33,158 bases of DNA from Gammaproteobacteria bacterium (GCA_018815765.1 JAHIWM010000021.1:1-33158), one strand, 5' to 3'. Positions 21,104 through 29,888 are shown, numbered from the stretch's first letter. Made by a program: numbers and translations. Notes: generated by a model not told the origin, from the letters alone.

Positions 21104-23389
21104 ATGCAACGAAGTGTTCACCCGTTAGTCCGGCGTTTAGCCGGCTTTTTAAAGCAATGGGGCTGGTTACAGTGTTTCTGCCTGTGTTTTATTTTATTGC
21201 AGGCTTTAACTGGCGTTATTACCGGCTTATACAGCCTGCTGCTGCACGATATGGTGCTTTGGTCTATGGTGTTGGGGGCTTTGCTGTTTTCTGCCTCTAT
21301 AACGCCAGCCTTTTTACTGAGTAGCTTTTATTTAGTTCGCCATCTGGATGAAGCGCTGTTTTATTTGCAGGATTCGATACGGCAGGAAAAGTTGCTGAAT
21401 CAGAATATGCAGGAAACCATTCGCCAGTTGAACTTTGAAATAGAAGAACGGAAAAAGGCCTTCCAGGCCAAGCGCCGTGCTGTTGATGAATTAAGACGTG
21501 AAATTACTGAACGCCGTAAAACCCAACAAGAGTTGGAAGAACAAAGTTTATTAATCCGCTCTATAGTCGATAGCTCCCCTGACTTATTTTACTACCGCGA
21601 TGAAACCGGCCGTTTTGTCAGCTGCAATAAGATGTTTGAGGTCATTATGGGCAAATCAGCTAAAGAGTTGATAGGCCATTATCCGGCTGAACTCTACGAT
21701 GCTGAATCCACACCTATCGCTATTCTTACCGATCAGGAAATCTCAGCCAGCCGCGTAGAGCTGACCTTAGATGTGGATTATCAAACACCAGATGGTCGCA
21801 TGTTGTGGTTTGAAATGCGCAAGGTGCCATTTTTTGACAAACAAGGTCGCTACATTGGCTTGCTTGGTTTTGGCCGGGATATCACCTCACGTAAACTCGC
21901 TGAGCAGGCACTGGAAAAAGCCTATCAGGATAAAGGTAAGTTTATTGCTACCTTAAGCCATGAACTGCGTACGCCATTAAACGGCATTGTAGGTTTAACC
22001 AGACGTCTGTTGGAAAGTCCGTTGTCGACTGAGCAACGCAGTTGGAGCAATACCATCTTCAGCAGTGCTGAAACGCTAGGTAATATTTTTAATGATATTA
22101 TCGACTTAGATAAAATTGACCGACAAGATTTAGACATAGTTTATCAGTCAGTGCAGCTTTGCGACTTTGTGCATGATATCTGCAATTTTGCCCACTTAAT
22201 CTGTCAGCAAAAAGGTTTGAGCTTTATTGAACCTGAAGCTGTACCGAGCCAGCTTTATGTTCGTCTGGATCCTACCAGGGTGCGTCAGGTGTTGTGGAAC
22301 TTAATTAATAATGCGGTGAAATTCACTGCCCGTGGTTCAGTGCAACTTGGTGTTTCCTTAAGCTCAGATGATCCGGCAGAGCTTTGTTTTAGCGTGACAG
22401 ATACCGGCATAGGTATTGTTGAGGCGGAGCAGCAACGCATTTTTGATATGTACTATAAATCCAGCGATGGCAGGCGTTTAAGTATAGTTGGTTCAGGCAT
22501 AGGTTTATCTGTATCCAGGGCTTTAGTTGAAGCTATGTCGGGCAATATTAAGCTTGAAAGTGCAGTTGGCAAAGGCAGTACTTTTATTATGTCTTTACCG
22601 GCGGAGCTTACTTCAGCACCTGCTGCAGTGCCACAAGCCCAGTATCCGGCTTTAACCATTTTACTGGTAGAGGATGTGCCGCTAAATGCTGAGATTGCGA
22701 CTAACTTGCTGGAGCAGCGTGGTCATCAGGTGATTTTGGCAGAAACAGGTGAAGACGCTTTAGCTTTGCTGGAAACTGAAGATGATATAGATTTGGTGCT
22801 TTTAGATATGCAATTGCCAGATATGTCGGGCGACCAGGTCGCACGTTTTATCCGTGCTGAAGCCTCTTTGGCCAGATTACCAGTGGTGGTATTAAGTGCC
22901 AATGTGCGTAAAGCCGAACAGCAATTAAAAGATGTGCGGGTCGATGGAGCTTTAGCTAAACCTATCAATACCAATAAGCTGGATCAGATTTTACATCAAT
23001 TGTTTGGTGCTCCTGCTCCAAAAGAAATCACAGCCGAAAAAGCTCAGGATCAACAAATTCTTGATCAGCAAACCCTGGATGATTACCTGCAGTCTTTAGG
23101 TAAAACCACTATGTTACGCAGCGTGCAATTGTTTGTGCAGTTATTGCCAGGTTATATCAATAAGATGGTGGAAACTGCAGTACAGCAAGACATCAATGAA
23201 TTTCAGGAGGCGGCACACAAACTCAAGGGCGCAGCTGCTTCTGTTGGCTTGTTGTGGGTGCAGCATCAGGCTAAGTTAATGGAGCAAGCAACTGAGCTGC
23301 AAGGCATGGAAAAGCAGTTGATCAATTTCCATATAACAATAGAGCGGCACTTGGCCGCTCTAGAGGAATATATCGAAGCCTGGGTTTGA
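21104..23389 (+). CDS. arcB: Aerobic respiration control hybrid sensor kinase ArcB
   Basis: A 761-residue tripartite hybrid kinase close in length to E. coli ArcB (778). Order: two membrane helices (about 18-40 and 47-72), a coiled-coil linker rich in Glu/Arg/Lys (about 85-145), a PAS domain (about 150-265), a histidine kinase with His286 in 'FIATLSHELRTPLNGIVGL', an ATPase domain with 'DTGIGI' and 'GSGIGLSVS', a receiver with Asp568 in 'LLLDMQLPDMSG', and a histidine phosphotransfer domain with His705 in 'AAHKLKGAAASVG'. ArcB responds to quinone redox state and phosphorylates ArcA. The PAS cysteine equal to E. coli Cys180 is present (Cys174), but the site equal to Cys241 is Trp235. It converges on arcA with a 39-bp gap. 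Confidence 0.95.
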   Translation: MQRSVHPLVRRLAGFLKQWGWLQCFCLCFILLQALTGVITGLYSLLLHDMVLWSMVLGALLFSASITPAFLLSSFYLVRHLDEALFYLQDSIRQEKLLNQNMQETIRQLNFEIEERKKAFQAKRRAVDELRREITERRKTQQELEEQSLLIRSIVDSSPDLFYYRDETGRFVSCNKMFEVIMGKSAKELIGHYPAELYDAESTPIAILTDQEISASRVELTLDVDYQTPDGRMLWFEMRKVPFFDKQGRYIGLLGFGRDITSRKLAEQALEKAYQDKGKFIATLSHELRTPLNGIVGLTRRLLESPLSTEQRSWSNTIFSSAETLGNIFNDIIDLDKIDRQDLDIVYQSVQLCDFVHDICNFAHLICQQKGLSFIEPEAVPSQLYVRLDPTRVRQVLWNLINNAVKFTARGSVQLGVSLSSDDPAELCFSVTDTGIGIVEAEQQRIFDMYYKSSDGRRLSIVGSGIGLSVSRALVEAMSGNIKLESAVGKGSTFIMSLPAELTSAPAAVPQAQYPALTILLVEDVPLNAEIATNLLEQRGHQVILAETGEDALALLETEDDIDLVLLDMQLPDMSGDQVARFIRAEASLARLPVVVLSANVRKAEQQLKDVRVDGALAKPINTNKLDQILHQLFGAPAPKEITAEKAQDQQILDQQTLDDYLQSLGKTTMLRSVQLFVQLLPGYINKMVETAVQQDINEFQEAAHKLKGAAASVGLLWVQHQAKLMEQATELQGMEKQLINFHITIERHLAALEEYIEAWV

Positions 23390-23428
23390 TCCGTCAGACA
23401 TCCTGTTGGAATTATAGAAGGGCAGGGA

Positions 23429-24136
23429 TTATTTCTCTAATTTACCAACAAAGCGGTAACCTTCACCGTGGATGGTGCTGATCAGCTCTGGGCTATCTAC
23501 GTCAGATTCAAAATGCTTGCGGATACGGCGAATAGTTACATCCACAGTCCTGTCATTTGCTCTGAGTTCACGGCCTGTCATATGACGGATCAGTTGTTCG
23601 CGGGTGAAAATTTTACCCGGGCTGTCCAGCATTAAACGTAAAGCACGGTATTCACCTTTAGGTAAACGGCGTGATACACCTTCTGGAGACGTCAGGTTAC
23701 GGCTGTTCTCATCCAATACCCAACCATTAAATTTCACTACACTTTTATGCTCTTCCACTACAGGTTGAGATACAGTGCGGTTTAACAGGTTGCGGGCACG
23801 AATAGTCAGTTCACGTGGGTTAAAAGGTTTAGTCAGGTAATCGTCAGCGCCAATTTCCAGACCTAAAATGCGATCGACTTCACTGTCACGTCCGGTCAGA
23901 AAAATCAGACCCACGTTTTCTTTCTGGCGTAATTCACGGGCAAGGATCAGACCGTTTTTACCAGGCAGATTGATATCCATAACAATCAGATTGACTTTGT
24001 GTTCAGCCAGTTTTTGGTTCATTTCTTCGCCATTCACTGCTTCAACCACATCATAGCCTTCGCCTTCAAACAGGCTGACCAGATTCAGTCGTGTTACTTC
24101 TTCATCTTCAACAATCAGAATAACAGGGGTCTGCAT
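23429..24136 (-). CDS. arcA: Aerobic respiration control response regulator ArcA
   Basis: A 235-residue OmpR-type regulator. The receiver domain (1-120) has the acidic pocket Glu10-Asp11 and phospho-acceptor Asp54 in '[13 protein letters not shown]', with Thr and Lys switch residues in 'FLTGRD' and '[17 protein letters not shown]'. The C-terminal winged helix (about 135-235) carries '[25 protein letters not shown]' and '[12 protein letters not shown]', nearly identical to E. coli ArcA. Phosphorylated ArcA mainly represses aerobic respiratory genes at low oxygen. Its upstream region holds two identical palindromes (24241-24266). It faces arcB tail to tail and lies downstream of another sensor kinase in the same direction. 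Confidence 0.97.
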   Translation of the reverse strand: MQTPVILIVEDEEVTRLNLVSLFEGEGYDVVEAVNGEEMNQKLAEHKVNLIVMDINLPGKNGLILARELRQKENVGLIFLTGRDSEVDRILGLEIGADDYLTKPFNPRELTIRARNLLNRTVSQPVVEEHKSVVKFNGWVLDENSRNLTSPEGVSRRLPKGEYRALRLMLDSPGKIFTREQLIRHMTGRELRANDRTVDVTIRRIRKHFESDVDSPELISTIHGEGYRFVGKLEK

Positions 24137-24240
24137 TATGCTTAAACCTTATGTGAACGTAATTAAGTATTTGATTTGTATCTTTTTAGAAAGAGAGTGA
24201 CCCATGGTCAATGTCTGCGCAATTATATAGACCACAGATT

Positions 24241-24266
24241 TTGTTAACAAGTGGATTTGTTAACAA
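24241..24266. promoter_or_regulatory. Twin TTGTTAACAA palindromes upstream of arcA
   Basis: The 10-bp perfect palindrome TTGTTAACAA occurs at 24241-24250 and again at 24257-24266, a 16-bp period. It lies 105-130 bp before the arcA ATG and 57-82 bp past the kinase stop. Each copy contains TGTTAA on both strands, the half-site word of known ArcA boxes, but the spacing differs from the usual 11 bp. It is a good candidate operator, possibly for autoregulation. Confidence 0.55.
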
Positions 24267-24322
24267 TTAGTGTTGCCTAATGTAAGTTGTTGAAAAACAT
24301 CCTGTTGTTCAGATTTTTTATC

Positions 24323-25951
24323 TTATTTAGGGATAACAGGGAAGTCGATTTGAATGTCTATGCCATGATCCAAAGAACTTTCCAGCTGAATTTTGCCGTT
24401 TAAAGCTTGTGTCACTAAGTTATAGACTAAGTGCATACCAAGGCCGCTGCCACCTTCACCTCTTTTTGTGGTGACAAAAGGATCAAAGATGCGCTTCTTA
24501 ATATTCTCAGGCACACCGGCACCGTTGTCCTGGTAATGCAAGTAACAACGACTGTTGGCTAAGGTGACACTAATGGTCATGGTGCCTTGTTCCACCTGTT
24601 CAAAGGCATGGATCAGGCTGTTCATAATAAGGTTGATTAAAATCTGGCTGATTGGGCCTGGCTTGCTCTCCAGCTCCAGATGTTCATCACAATTGAGTAT
24701 GACCTGATGTTGAGTTTTCTTCAGGTTTGGACGCAGTGATAACAGTACTTCATTCAGCAACTGATGCATGTTGAAGTATCTTCTGTTGTCGTTGGATTGA
24801 TCAACAGCCACTTGTTTAAAGCTACGAATAAGGTTGGCGGCGCGTTCAAGATTACGATAAATAATGCCCAGGTTTTCTGCACTGTCGCCAAGAAACTTTG
24901 CCAGTTGATTAGAAGTTAATTTCTTATCATCAAAAGCTTTTTGTATTTCAGCCAGCTTATCCTGCATTAAAGTTGAAGCCGTAACACCAAGGCCGATAGG
25001 CGTGTTTACTTCATGGGCTACACCTGCCACCATTTGGCCTAAACTGGCCATTTTCTCAGTTTCAACAATTTGATTCTGATACTGGTGCAAGGTCGATAAG
25101 GTGTTCAGTAAATCCTGGTTTGAGGTTTTCAGAGCTTGTGTTCTGTCATTGATTTTTTGTTCTAAATCCTGGTTTAACTGGCGTATTTCACTTTCGGCAC
25201 TACGCAGTTTAGTGATTTGCTGCTCAGTTCTGTCCAGCATAGTGTTTACCGCCCGGCCCAAATTATGGAACTCAGTGATTTCCATGGGGGGCACACGAAT
25301 TTGGTAATCTTTTTCTTTGGATACTTTTTGCACCAGAGTCAGCAGGCTATACAGTGGCTGGGTAAAGCGCCTTTGTAATCTGTTGGCGATAATAAAAGCG
25401 CCAATTAAAGAGCATAAAGCGATCAGAATATCGAACAAAACCCGGTTTTGCACATAACGGCTCAGCTCATCAAGGCTGGCTCGAATATAAACATAACCTA
25501 TTAATTTACCGTCTGATTCTATTTTTTTAGTCAGCTCCATTACGCCATCACCTATGGTGGTGTTTTGGTACTGCTCTACTTTATTGAACTGAGTAGGATA
25601 GGGGCCAACATCTCTTCTGTTGTAACTGGAGAAAAAGCTCAGCTCGCCATTTTCCTGCAATTTATAGATGTGAATGTTGTGTAAGCGTGATTCAGCGGCA
25701 AAAGAAGCAAGGCGTCTGTCCTCTACTTCTGAGTCATCTATTTCGATGGAACCTACAGCGTTAAAGGCAATAATGGCAGCATAAGAGTGCAGTTGTTCAG
25801 ACAGGTTTTTCTTCTCGGCTTTGATATCCTGCAAGGTGGCGATGGTTAAAGAAATACAAAGTGTGATGCTACAAATCAGCATCACCACCCATATCAGCGC
25901 ACCTTTGATTGAACTCGCTTTTAAAGCTGGACCCATTAATCCTTCCATCAT
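24323..25951 (-). CDS. Membrane sensor histidine kinase with CHASE8-like periplasmic domain
   Basis: A 542-residue kinase with TM1 (about 18-40), a periplasmic sensor (about 41-165) resembling CHASE8 ('SYAAIIAFNAVGSIEIDD', 'LHNIHIYKLQENGELSF'), TM2 (about 172-190), HAMP (about 191-245) and a long coiled coil (about 245-300). The phospho-acceptor is His313 in 'GQMVAGVAHEVNTPIG', followed by an ATPase domain with 'DNGAGVPENIKKRIFDPF' and 'GGSGLGMHLVYNLV'. There is no receiver or phosphotransfer domain. No dedicated regulator is adjacent; the next gene in the same direction is arcA, 186 bp away. Start choice is open: Met1 at 25951, or Met6 at 25936 with GGAAGG just before it. Confidence 0.88.
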   Translation of the reverse strand: MMEGLMGPALKASSIKGALIWVVMLICSITLCISLTIATLQDIKAEKKNLSEQLHSYAAIIAFNAVGSIEIDDSEVEDRRLASFAAESRLHNIHIYKLQENGELSFFSSYNRRDVGPYPTQFNKVEQYQNTTIGDGVMELTKKIESDGKLIGYVYIRASLDELSRYVQNRVLFDILIALCSLIGAFIIANRLQRRFTQPLYSLLTLVQKVSKEKDYQIRVPPMEITEFHNLGRAVNTMLDRTEQQITKLRSAESEIRQLNQDLEQKINDRTQALKTSNQDLLNTLSTLHQYQNQIVETEKMASLGQMVAGVAHEVNTPIGLGVTASTLMQDKLAEIQKAFDDKKLTSNQLAKFLGDSAENLGIIYRNLERAANLIRSFKQVAVDQSNDNRRYFNMHQLLNEVLLSLRPNLKKTQHQVILNCDEHLELESKPGPISQILINLIMNSLIHAFEQVEQGTMTISVTLANSRCYLHYQDNGAGVPENIKKRIFDPFVTTKRGEGGSGLGMHLVYNLVTQALNGKIQLESSLDHGIDIQIDFPVIPK

Positions 25952-26046
25952 CAGTCAATCTGTTATCGAAGCTATAATATTGAAGTTACACGCATTTGCA
26001 AACTTTCACCAGTTCGCCCACTGACAAAAAAATAAAACGGGTTATA

Positions 26047-26167
26047 AGCCAAAGTAATTGATGTTGCAACGAGGCGACAAGTGCGTGAGACCCCAGGAGC
26101 ATAGTAGTCCTATGTGACTGGGGCGAGCGAATGCAGTCAACAAAGTTGCAGCTTCAAGTACGAAGGG
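26047..26167. repeat. Dispersed palindromic repeat, copy 2
   Basis: A 121-bp imperfect palindrome. The left border AGCCAAAGTAATTGATGT (26047-26064) is identical to 7336-7353, and the right border CAAGTACGAAGG is identical to 7425-7436. The two ends are inverted repeats of each other (about 16 of 22 positions), and the centre holds CCCCAG...CTGGGG around CATAG-N5-CTATG. It occupies the upstream region of the DUF3293 gene, ending 38 bp before the ATG, so it may carry or alter its promoter. Confidence 0.65.
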
Positions 26168-26205
26168 TTTATAGTGGTTGGAACTTGTGGCGACGAGGAC
26201 AAACC

Positions 26206-26601
26206 ATGGACTTATGGGATAACTACAAAACGAGTGTTTTTTTGTGCCATCAACCTCTTGGTGATCAAATTAACTTTGCTATTATCAGCGCCCAAAACCC
26301 TTGTGGCCATATTCAAACCCCCTCCAGAAACTTATTACTCGACAATCACTTTGCCAACACCCTCGACAGTATGAATGTGCCTTACCGCGAAATTGTCGGT
26401 TGTTCACCAGATCTTAGTTTTCAGGAAAAAAGCTGGGCTGTACTTTGCGATAAAACCAAAGCTATTAAGCTGGCTATTATGTTTGAGCAACATGCTATTT
26501 ATTGGGTAGAGCAGGGCAAGTTATTTTTGGTACCGGCGCTTTTGCAACAAGATGAAGAGTATTTAGGCGAGTTTAACCCGCGCCAGATAGTATTGGGCTA
26601 G
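26206..26601 (+). CDS. DUF3293 family protein
   Basis: A 131-residue protein of unknown function. The DUF3293 pattern is visible: 'FAIISAQNPCGHIQ', then Ser-Arg-Asn, 'VPYREIVGCSPD', an aromatic-rich 'EKSWAVLCDKTKAIKLAIMFEQHAIYWVEQGKLFLVPAL'. It has no signal peptide or membrane helix and is probably cytosolic. The frame extends upstream to an ATG at 26131, but that stretch belongs to the palindromic repeat. GAGGA 7 bases before the ATG at 26206 supports the shorter protein. It converges on the small secreted-protein gene with a 16-bp gap. Confidence 0.82.
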   Translation: MDLWDNYKTSVFLCHQPLGDQINFAIISAQNPCGHIQTPSRNLLLDNHFANTLDSMNVPYREIVGCSPDLSFQEKSWAVLCDKTKAIKLAIMFEQHAIYWVEQGKLFLVPALLQQDEEYLGEFNPRQIVLG

Positions 26602-26617
26602 TTGAATAAAAGCAGGG

Positions 26618-26911
26618 CTAATCTTTCAGCACTTGCAGTATAGGCTCAATTTTTTGACCTAAAGCATATTCCAGCTTCAGGCGTTTCAGCTTTTGTTTGT
26701 GGGCTTCGTCTTCGTCTGCTGGCACTGATAAAAATTCTTTAAAATCAGCAACGCAGATACACAACATGGCAGGTTTTGCCATGTTTTCTAATTGACCAAG
26801 TCTGTAGATCTGATGAGGACAAGCTAAAGTGCGCTCCGGTGACTGAATACAGTCAGCCAGAGGTGCGGCGCTAAAAGTTAAAGCGGCCATAACGACCAAA
26901 ACCCTTCTCAT
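26618..26911 (-). CDS. Small secreted protein of unknown function
   Basis: I do not recognise this 97-residue protein. It begins with a basic-then-hydrophobic signal peptide (about 1-19, ending Pro-Leu-Ala-Asp), so it is probably periplasmic. The mature part has four cysteines (Cys21, Cys30, Cys50 and Cys52 by my count), enough for disulfides, and a charged helical C-terminal half (Glu-Asp-Glu, Lys-Gln-Lys-Leu-Lys-Arg). An AAGGA site lies 7 bases before the ATG. It follows rsmC by 12 bp in the same direction and so is likely in the trmB-rsmC operon, although no functional link to RNA methylation is evident. Confidence 0.7.
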   Translation of the reverse strand: MRRVLVVMAALTFSAAPLADCIQSPERTLACPHQIYRLGQLENMAKPAMLCICVADFKEFLSVPADEDEAHKQKLKRLKLEYALGQKIEPILQVLKD

Positions 26912-26923
26912 CAGCAGATCCTT

Positions 26924-27952
26924 TTATTTGCGGTCTTTTTTACAATAATAAACCACAAAACCGTCACGACGACCAAGCTCTTTTACCTGACCAAAAATTT
27001 CAGTCAACTGAGCCACATAAGGTAAATGCACGTTAGCCACTAAAGTTAAAGTACCACCTGGTTTTAACTCATTAAAAGCATCCCGGAAAAACTGCTCACT
27101 AATATGGTAGTCGGTTTTTAAACCTGTGTGGAAAGGTGGGTTGCTGACAATATGGTCATAAGCAGCGCTGCGTGACGGAATACCATCGGCGGCTATAGTT
27201 TCACCTGGCAGCTTATTCGCCTTTAAAGTGGCAGCTGTAGAGCTGACAGCTAAAGTGCTGATGTCAGACGCTGTTAGTTTAATTTCCGGATGCCTTTTGA
27301 CTAAAAAGGCACCGATAAAACCTGCACCACAAGCAAAATCCAGCACTTTACCTTGCTGAATATGGCCTAAATGCTCCAGCAATAAGTTAGTGCCTAAATC
27401 TAATTTGCCGTGGTTAAACACGCCAGGCAGTGAACACAGCTTTAAGCTGATACCGGCTTTTTCGATACTGAACTGATGAAACTCCGCGGTTTTTAACTCG
27501 CTTTGTAACAAACCATCCAGTTCAAACCATAAGCAGTGTTTGGCATTGTCATGTTTAAAAGCTTTTAACCCGAGCTTTTCAGCCTGATTGCCTAAGCTTT
27601 TAATGCCACCTTTGTTATCACCAACCAAATAGACTTCGGTTTTGTCGTTCAGTGCTGTTTTAATTTGAGCTAAAGAGCTTTGCAGCTGATCTTTGCTTTT
27701 AGGGTAAAACAGCACCACTCGGTCTACTGTTAAATCAGCTGGCAACGCATCACCCAAATAACAAGGGCTTTTGCTTTGCTGCTGCCAATTATTAGCAACA
27801 GCAATGTTTGAGGTTAAACAAAACAGCTCCAGCTCTGGCGCTTTTTGTTTTAATTCAGCGGCCAGACGGTCGGCCATAGGTTCTACCAGCAGCACTTTGC
27901 CTGATAAAAAATCAATATTGCGCAGCAACAGCTGACTGGTATTGTCCAACAT
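26924..27952 (-). CDS. rsmC: 16S rRNA (guanine-1207-N2)-methyltransferase
   Basis: A 342-residue enzyme, matching E. coli RsmC in length (343). It has two methyltransferase-like halves. The N-terminal half (1-165) lacks a clear SAM site, as in RsmC. The C-terminal half (about 170-342) has the SAM motif 'VLDFACGAGFIGAFLV' and the base-binding 'VSNPPFHTG' that marks N2-guanine methyltransferases. It modifies G1207 of 16S rRNA in the 30S subunit. AAGGAAAG precedes the ATG, and the gene starts 1 base after the trmB stop, so the two are co-transcribed. Confidence 0.94.
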   Translation of the reverse strand: MLDNTSQLLLRNIDFLSGKVLLVEPMADRLAAELKQKAPELELFCLTSNIAVANNWQQQSKSPCYLGDALPADLTVDRVVLFYPKSKDQLQSSLAQIKTALNDKTEVYLVGDNKGGIKSLGNQAEKLGLKAFKHDNAKHCLWFELDGLLQSELKTAEFHQFSIEKAGISLKLCSLPGVFNHGKLDLGTNLLLEHLGHIQQGKVLDFACGAGFIGAFLVKRHPEIKLTASDISTLAVSSTAATLKANKLPGETIAADGIPSRSAAYDHIVSNPPFHTGLKTDYHISEQFFRDAFNELKPGGTLTLVANVHLPYVAQLTEIFGQVKELGRRDGFVVYYCKKDRK

Positions 27953-27953
27953 A

Positions 27954-28688
27954 TTAACTTTCCTTCCTGAACATCAGATCCCAAACGCCATGGCCTAAAT
28001 TAACACCACGGTTTTCGAATTTAGTCAGAGGCCTATGTTCAGGGCGTGGTACATAGTCATTGGTTTCTGACAGGTTGCTGTAACCTTCAGCAACTTTCAT
28101 GATTTCCAGCATATGTTCAGCGTAGTTTTCCCAATCAGTTGCCATATGAAATACACCACCAATTTTTAACTTACGGCGTAATAACTGGGCAAACTCAGCC
28201 TGAACAATACGTCTTTTATGGTGACGTTTTTTATGCCATGGATCAGGGAAAAACAACTGCACTGTGCTTAAGCTGTTGTCTGCAATAGAGTCGTTTAAAA
28301 TTTCGATGGCATCGTGTTCAAACACCCGCAGGTTTTTAACACCTTCAGTTTCGGCTTCACCTAAACAAGCACCTACACCTGGTTTATGTACTTCGATACC
28401 AATAAAGTCTTTATCCGGCGCGGCTTTAGCCATTTGCACCAAAGACTTGCCCATACCAAAACCAATTTCCAGCACTAAGTCGGCTTCACGGCCAAAGACT
28501 GCTGTCATATTGTAAGGCGTGGCCTGGTGTTCAAGACCCATAGTTGGCCAGAATAAATCTAAACTGCGCTGCTGGCCTTTGGTCAGACGACCTTCCCTTA
28601 AAACAAAGCTACGAATACGGCGCAGGTATTTGTTTTCCTGAAGCTTTTCGTCCTGTGGCTCTGTGTTTGGTTGTTCCGGGTGGGTCAT
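27954..28688 (-). CDS. trmB: tRNA (guanine-N7-)-methyltransferase
   Basis: A 244-residue enzyme that forms 7-methylguanosine at position 46 of tRNAs. The SAM-binding '[17 protein letters not shown]' and the diagnostic '[19 protein letters not shown]' are both present, as is '[11 protein letters not shown]' near the C-terminus. The frame opens at an ATG at 28727, but I chose the ATG at 28688, because TTGGAG lies about 6 bases upstream and the resulting Met-Thr-His-Pro start fits the family better. It heads the leftward trmB-rsmC operon and is divergent from mutY across 165 bp. Confidence 0.95.
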   Translation of the reverse strand: MTHPEQPNTEPQDEKLQENKYLRRIRSFVLREGRLTKGQQRSLDLFWPTMGLEHQATPYNMTAVFGREADLVLEIGFGMGKSLVQMAKAAPDKDFIGIEVHKPGVGACLGEAETEGVKNLRVFEHDAIEILNDSIADNSLSTVQLFFPDPWHKKRHHKRRIVQAEFAQLLRRKLKIGGVFHMATDWENYAEHMLEIMKVAEGYSNLSETNDYVPRPEHRPLTKFENRGVNLGHGVWDLMFRKES

Positions 28689-28853
28689 CTTGGTCTCCAA
28701 AAAATGTGATGCAGCCTGCTGCTGCATTAAGTGCTATCGAATGCGGCGCGTATTATCCTTGTTCTGTCGCTAATGCTCAACCGCTAATCTTGATTCAACA
28801 AAAACAGCAAAAATGCTAGGCTATATATCGTTTTGAATTATTGAACCTGAGTA

Positions 28854-29888
28854 GTGATAGCTGTGCTGACTTCTGAGTATTTAACCTGCCCTGATCTTTT
28901 TGCCGATACTGTAGTCGACTGGCAAAAAACCGATGGCCGTAATGCCTTGCCATGGCAACAAGACTCCAGTCCTTACCGGGTGATGGTCAGCGAACTGATG
29001 TTGCAGCAAACTCAGGTCACTACAGTGATCCCTTATTTTCAGCGCTGGATGCAAAAACTCCCTGATATTCATGCCTTAGCAACTGCTGATACCGACACTG
29101 TAATGGCGTTATGGCAGGGCTTAGGTTATTACGCCAGAGCCCGTAATTTACATAAAGCCGCTAAATACATAGTGTTTGATTTAGGCGAGTTTCCTTTTGA
29201 ATTAAATGATTTATTAACTATTCCCGGTATTGGTCGTTATACAGCAGGTGCTATTCGCTCTTTTGCTTATGATGCTTATGGCCCGATAGTGGATGGGAAT
29301 GTAAGGCGTTTATTTTGCCGTTTATTTGGCATCGAAGGTGTACCAACCACTTCTGCAGTGGATAAAAAGTTGTGGGCTTTGGCCGATTTATTAACGCCAA
29401 AACAAAACAATAGACGTTTTGCTCAGGCACTGCTGGACTTAGGCGCAACTGTTTGCAAACCCAAACAAGCGGATTGTTTAAGTTGCCCACTTCAAACCCA
29501 GTGTGTGGCTTTTAATACTGGCCGGGTAGCAGAGCTACCAACAGCTAAACCTAAAAAAGCCACCCCAACCAAAGCAGGACATTTTTTGTGGATAGAGCAA
29601 GGCGATAAGCTGTTGCTGCAAAAAAGACCAGACTCCGGCATCTGGGCTGATTTATGGTCTTTACCCCAGGTAGATGAAAGGGCCGAAGCTTTGTCGCAAG
29701 CCAAACTACAGGGCCAGTTTCAGCATGTGTTTTCGCATTACAAGTTAGATGCTTCGGTCTGGCATCCGGTGTCAGGTGTATCCGAGCCTGCAGGCAGCAG
29801 TTGGTATAACAAAGATCAAGTGATGGAGATTGGTTTACCAGCCCCTATCCGCAGCTGGATTGAAAAGAACTGGCTGAATAAAAGCTAA
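28854..29888 (+). CDS. mutY: A/G-specific adenine DNA glycosylase
   Basis: A 344-residue base-excision repair enzyme that removes adenine mispaired with 8-oxoguanine. The catalytic Glu is in 'ELMLQQTQV', the catalytic Asp in 'VDGNVRRLF', and the helix-hairpin-helix is 'LLTIPGIGRYTAGAI'. Four cysteines spaced C-x6-C-x2-C-x5-C ('CKPKQADCLSCPLQTQC') bind a 4Fe-4S cluster. The C-terminal NUDIX-like domain (about 235-340), with 'FQHVFSHYKLDA', recognises 8-oxoguanine. The start codon is GTG at 28854 with a weak ribosome-binding site; GTG at 28863 is possible. It is followed by yggX, the same order as in E. coli. Confidence 0.96.
   Translation: MIAVLTSEYLTCPDLFADTVVDWQKTDGRNALPWQQDSSPYRVMVSELMLQQTQVTTVIPYFQRWMQKLPDIHALATADTDTVMALWQGLGYYARARNLHKAAKYIVFDLGEFPFELNDLLTIPGIGRYTAGAIRSFAYDAYGPIVDGNVRRLFCRLFGIEGVPTTSAVDKKLWALADLLTPKQNNRRFAQALLDLGATVCKPKQADCLSCPLQTQCVAFNTGRVAELPTAKPKKATPTKAGHFLWIEQGDKLLLQKRPDSGIWADLWSLPQVDERAEALSQAKLQGQFQHVFSHYKLDASVWHPVSGVSEPAGSSWYNKDQVMEIGLPAPIRSWIEKNWLNKS

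Noticed and set aside
23341-23361. AGAGCGGC/GCCGCTCT hairpin at the end of arcB as a terminator
   Set aside because: It lies inside the arcB coding sequence and has no T-run on either side.
26131-26205. N-terminal extension of the DUF3293 protein
   Set aside because: The extra 25 codons lie largely in the palindromic repeat, and a good ribosome-binding site precedes the ATG at 26206.
28689-28727. Upstream ATG for trmB
   Set aside because: The 13 extra residues are not family-like, and the ATG at 28688 has a GGAG site.
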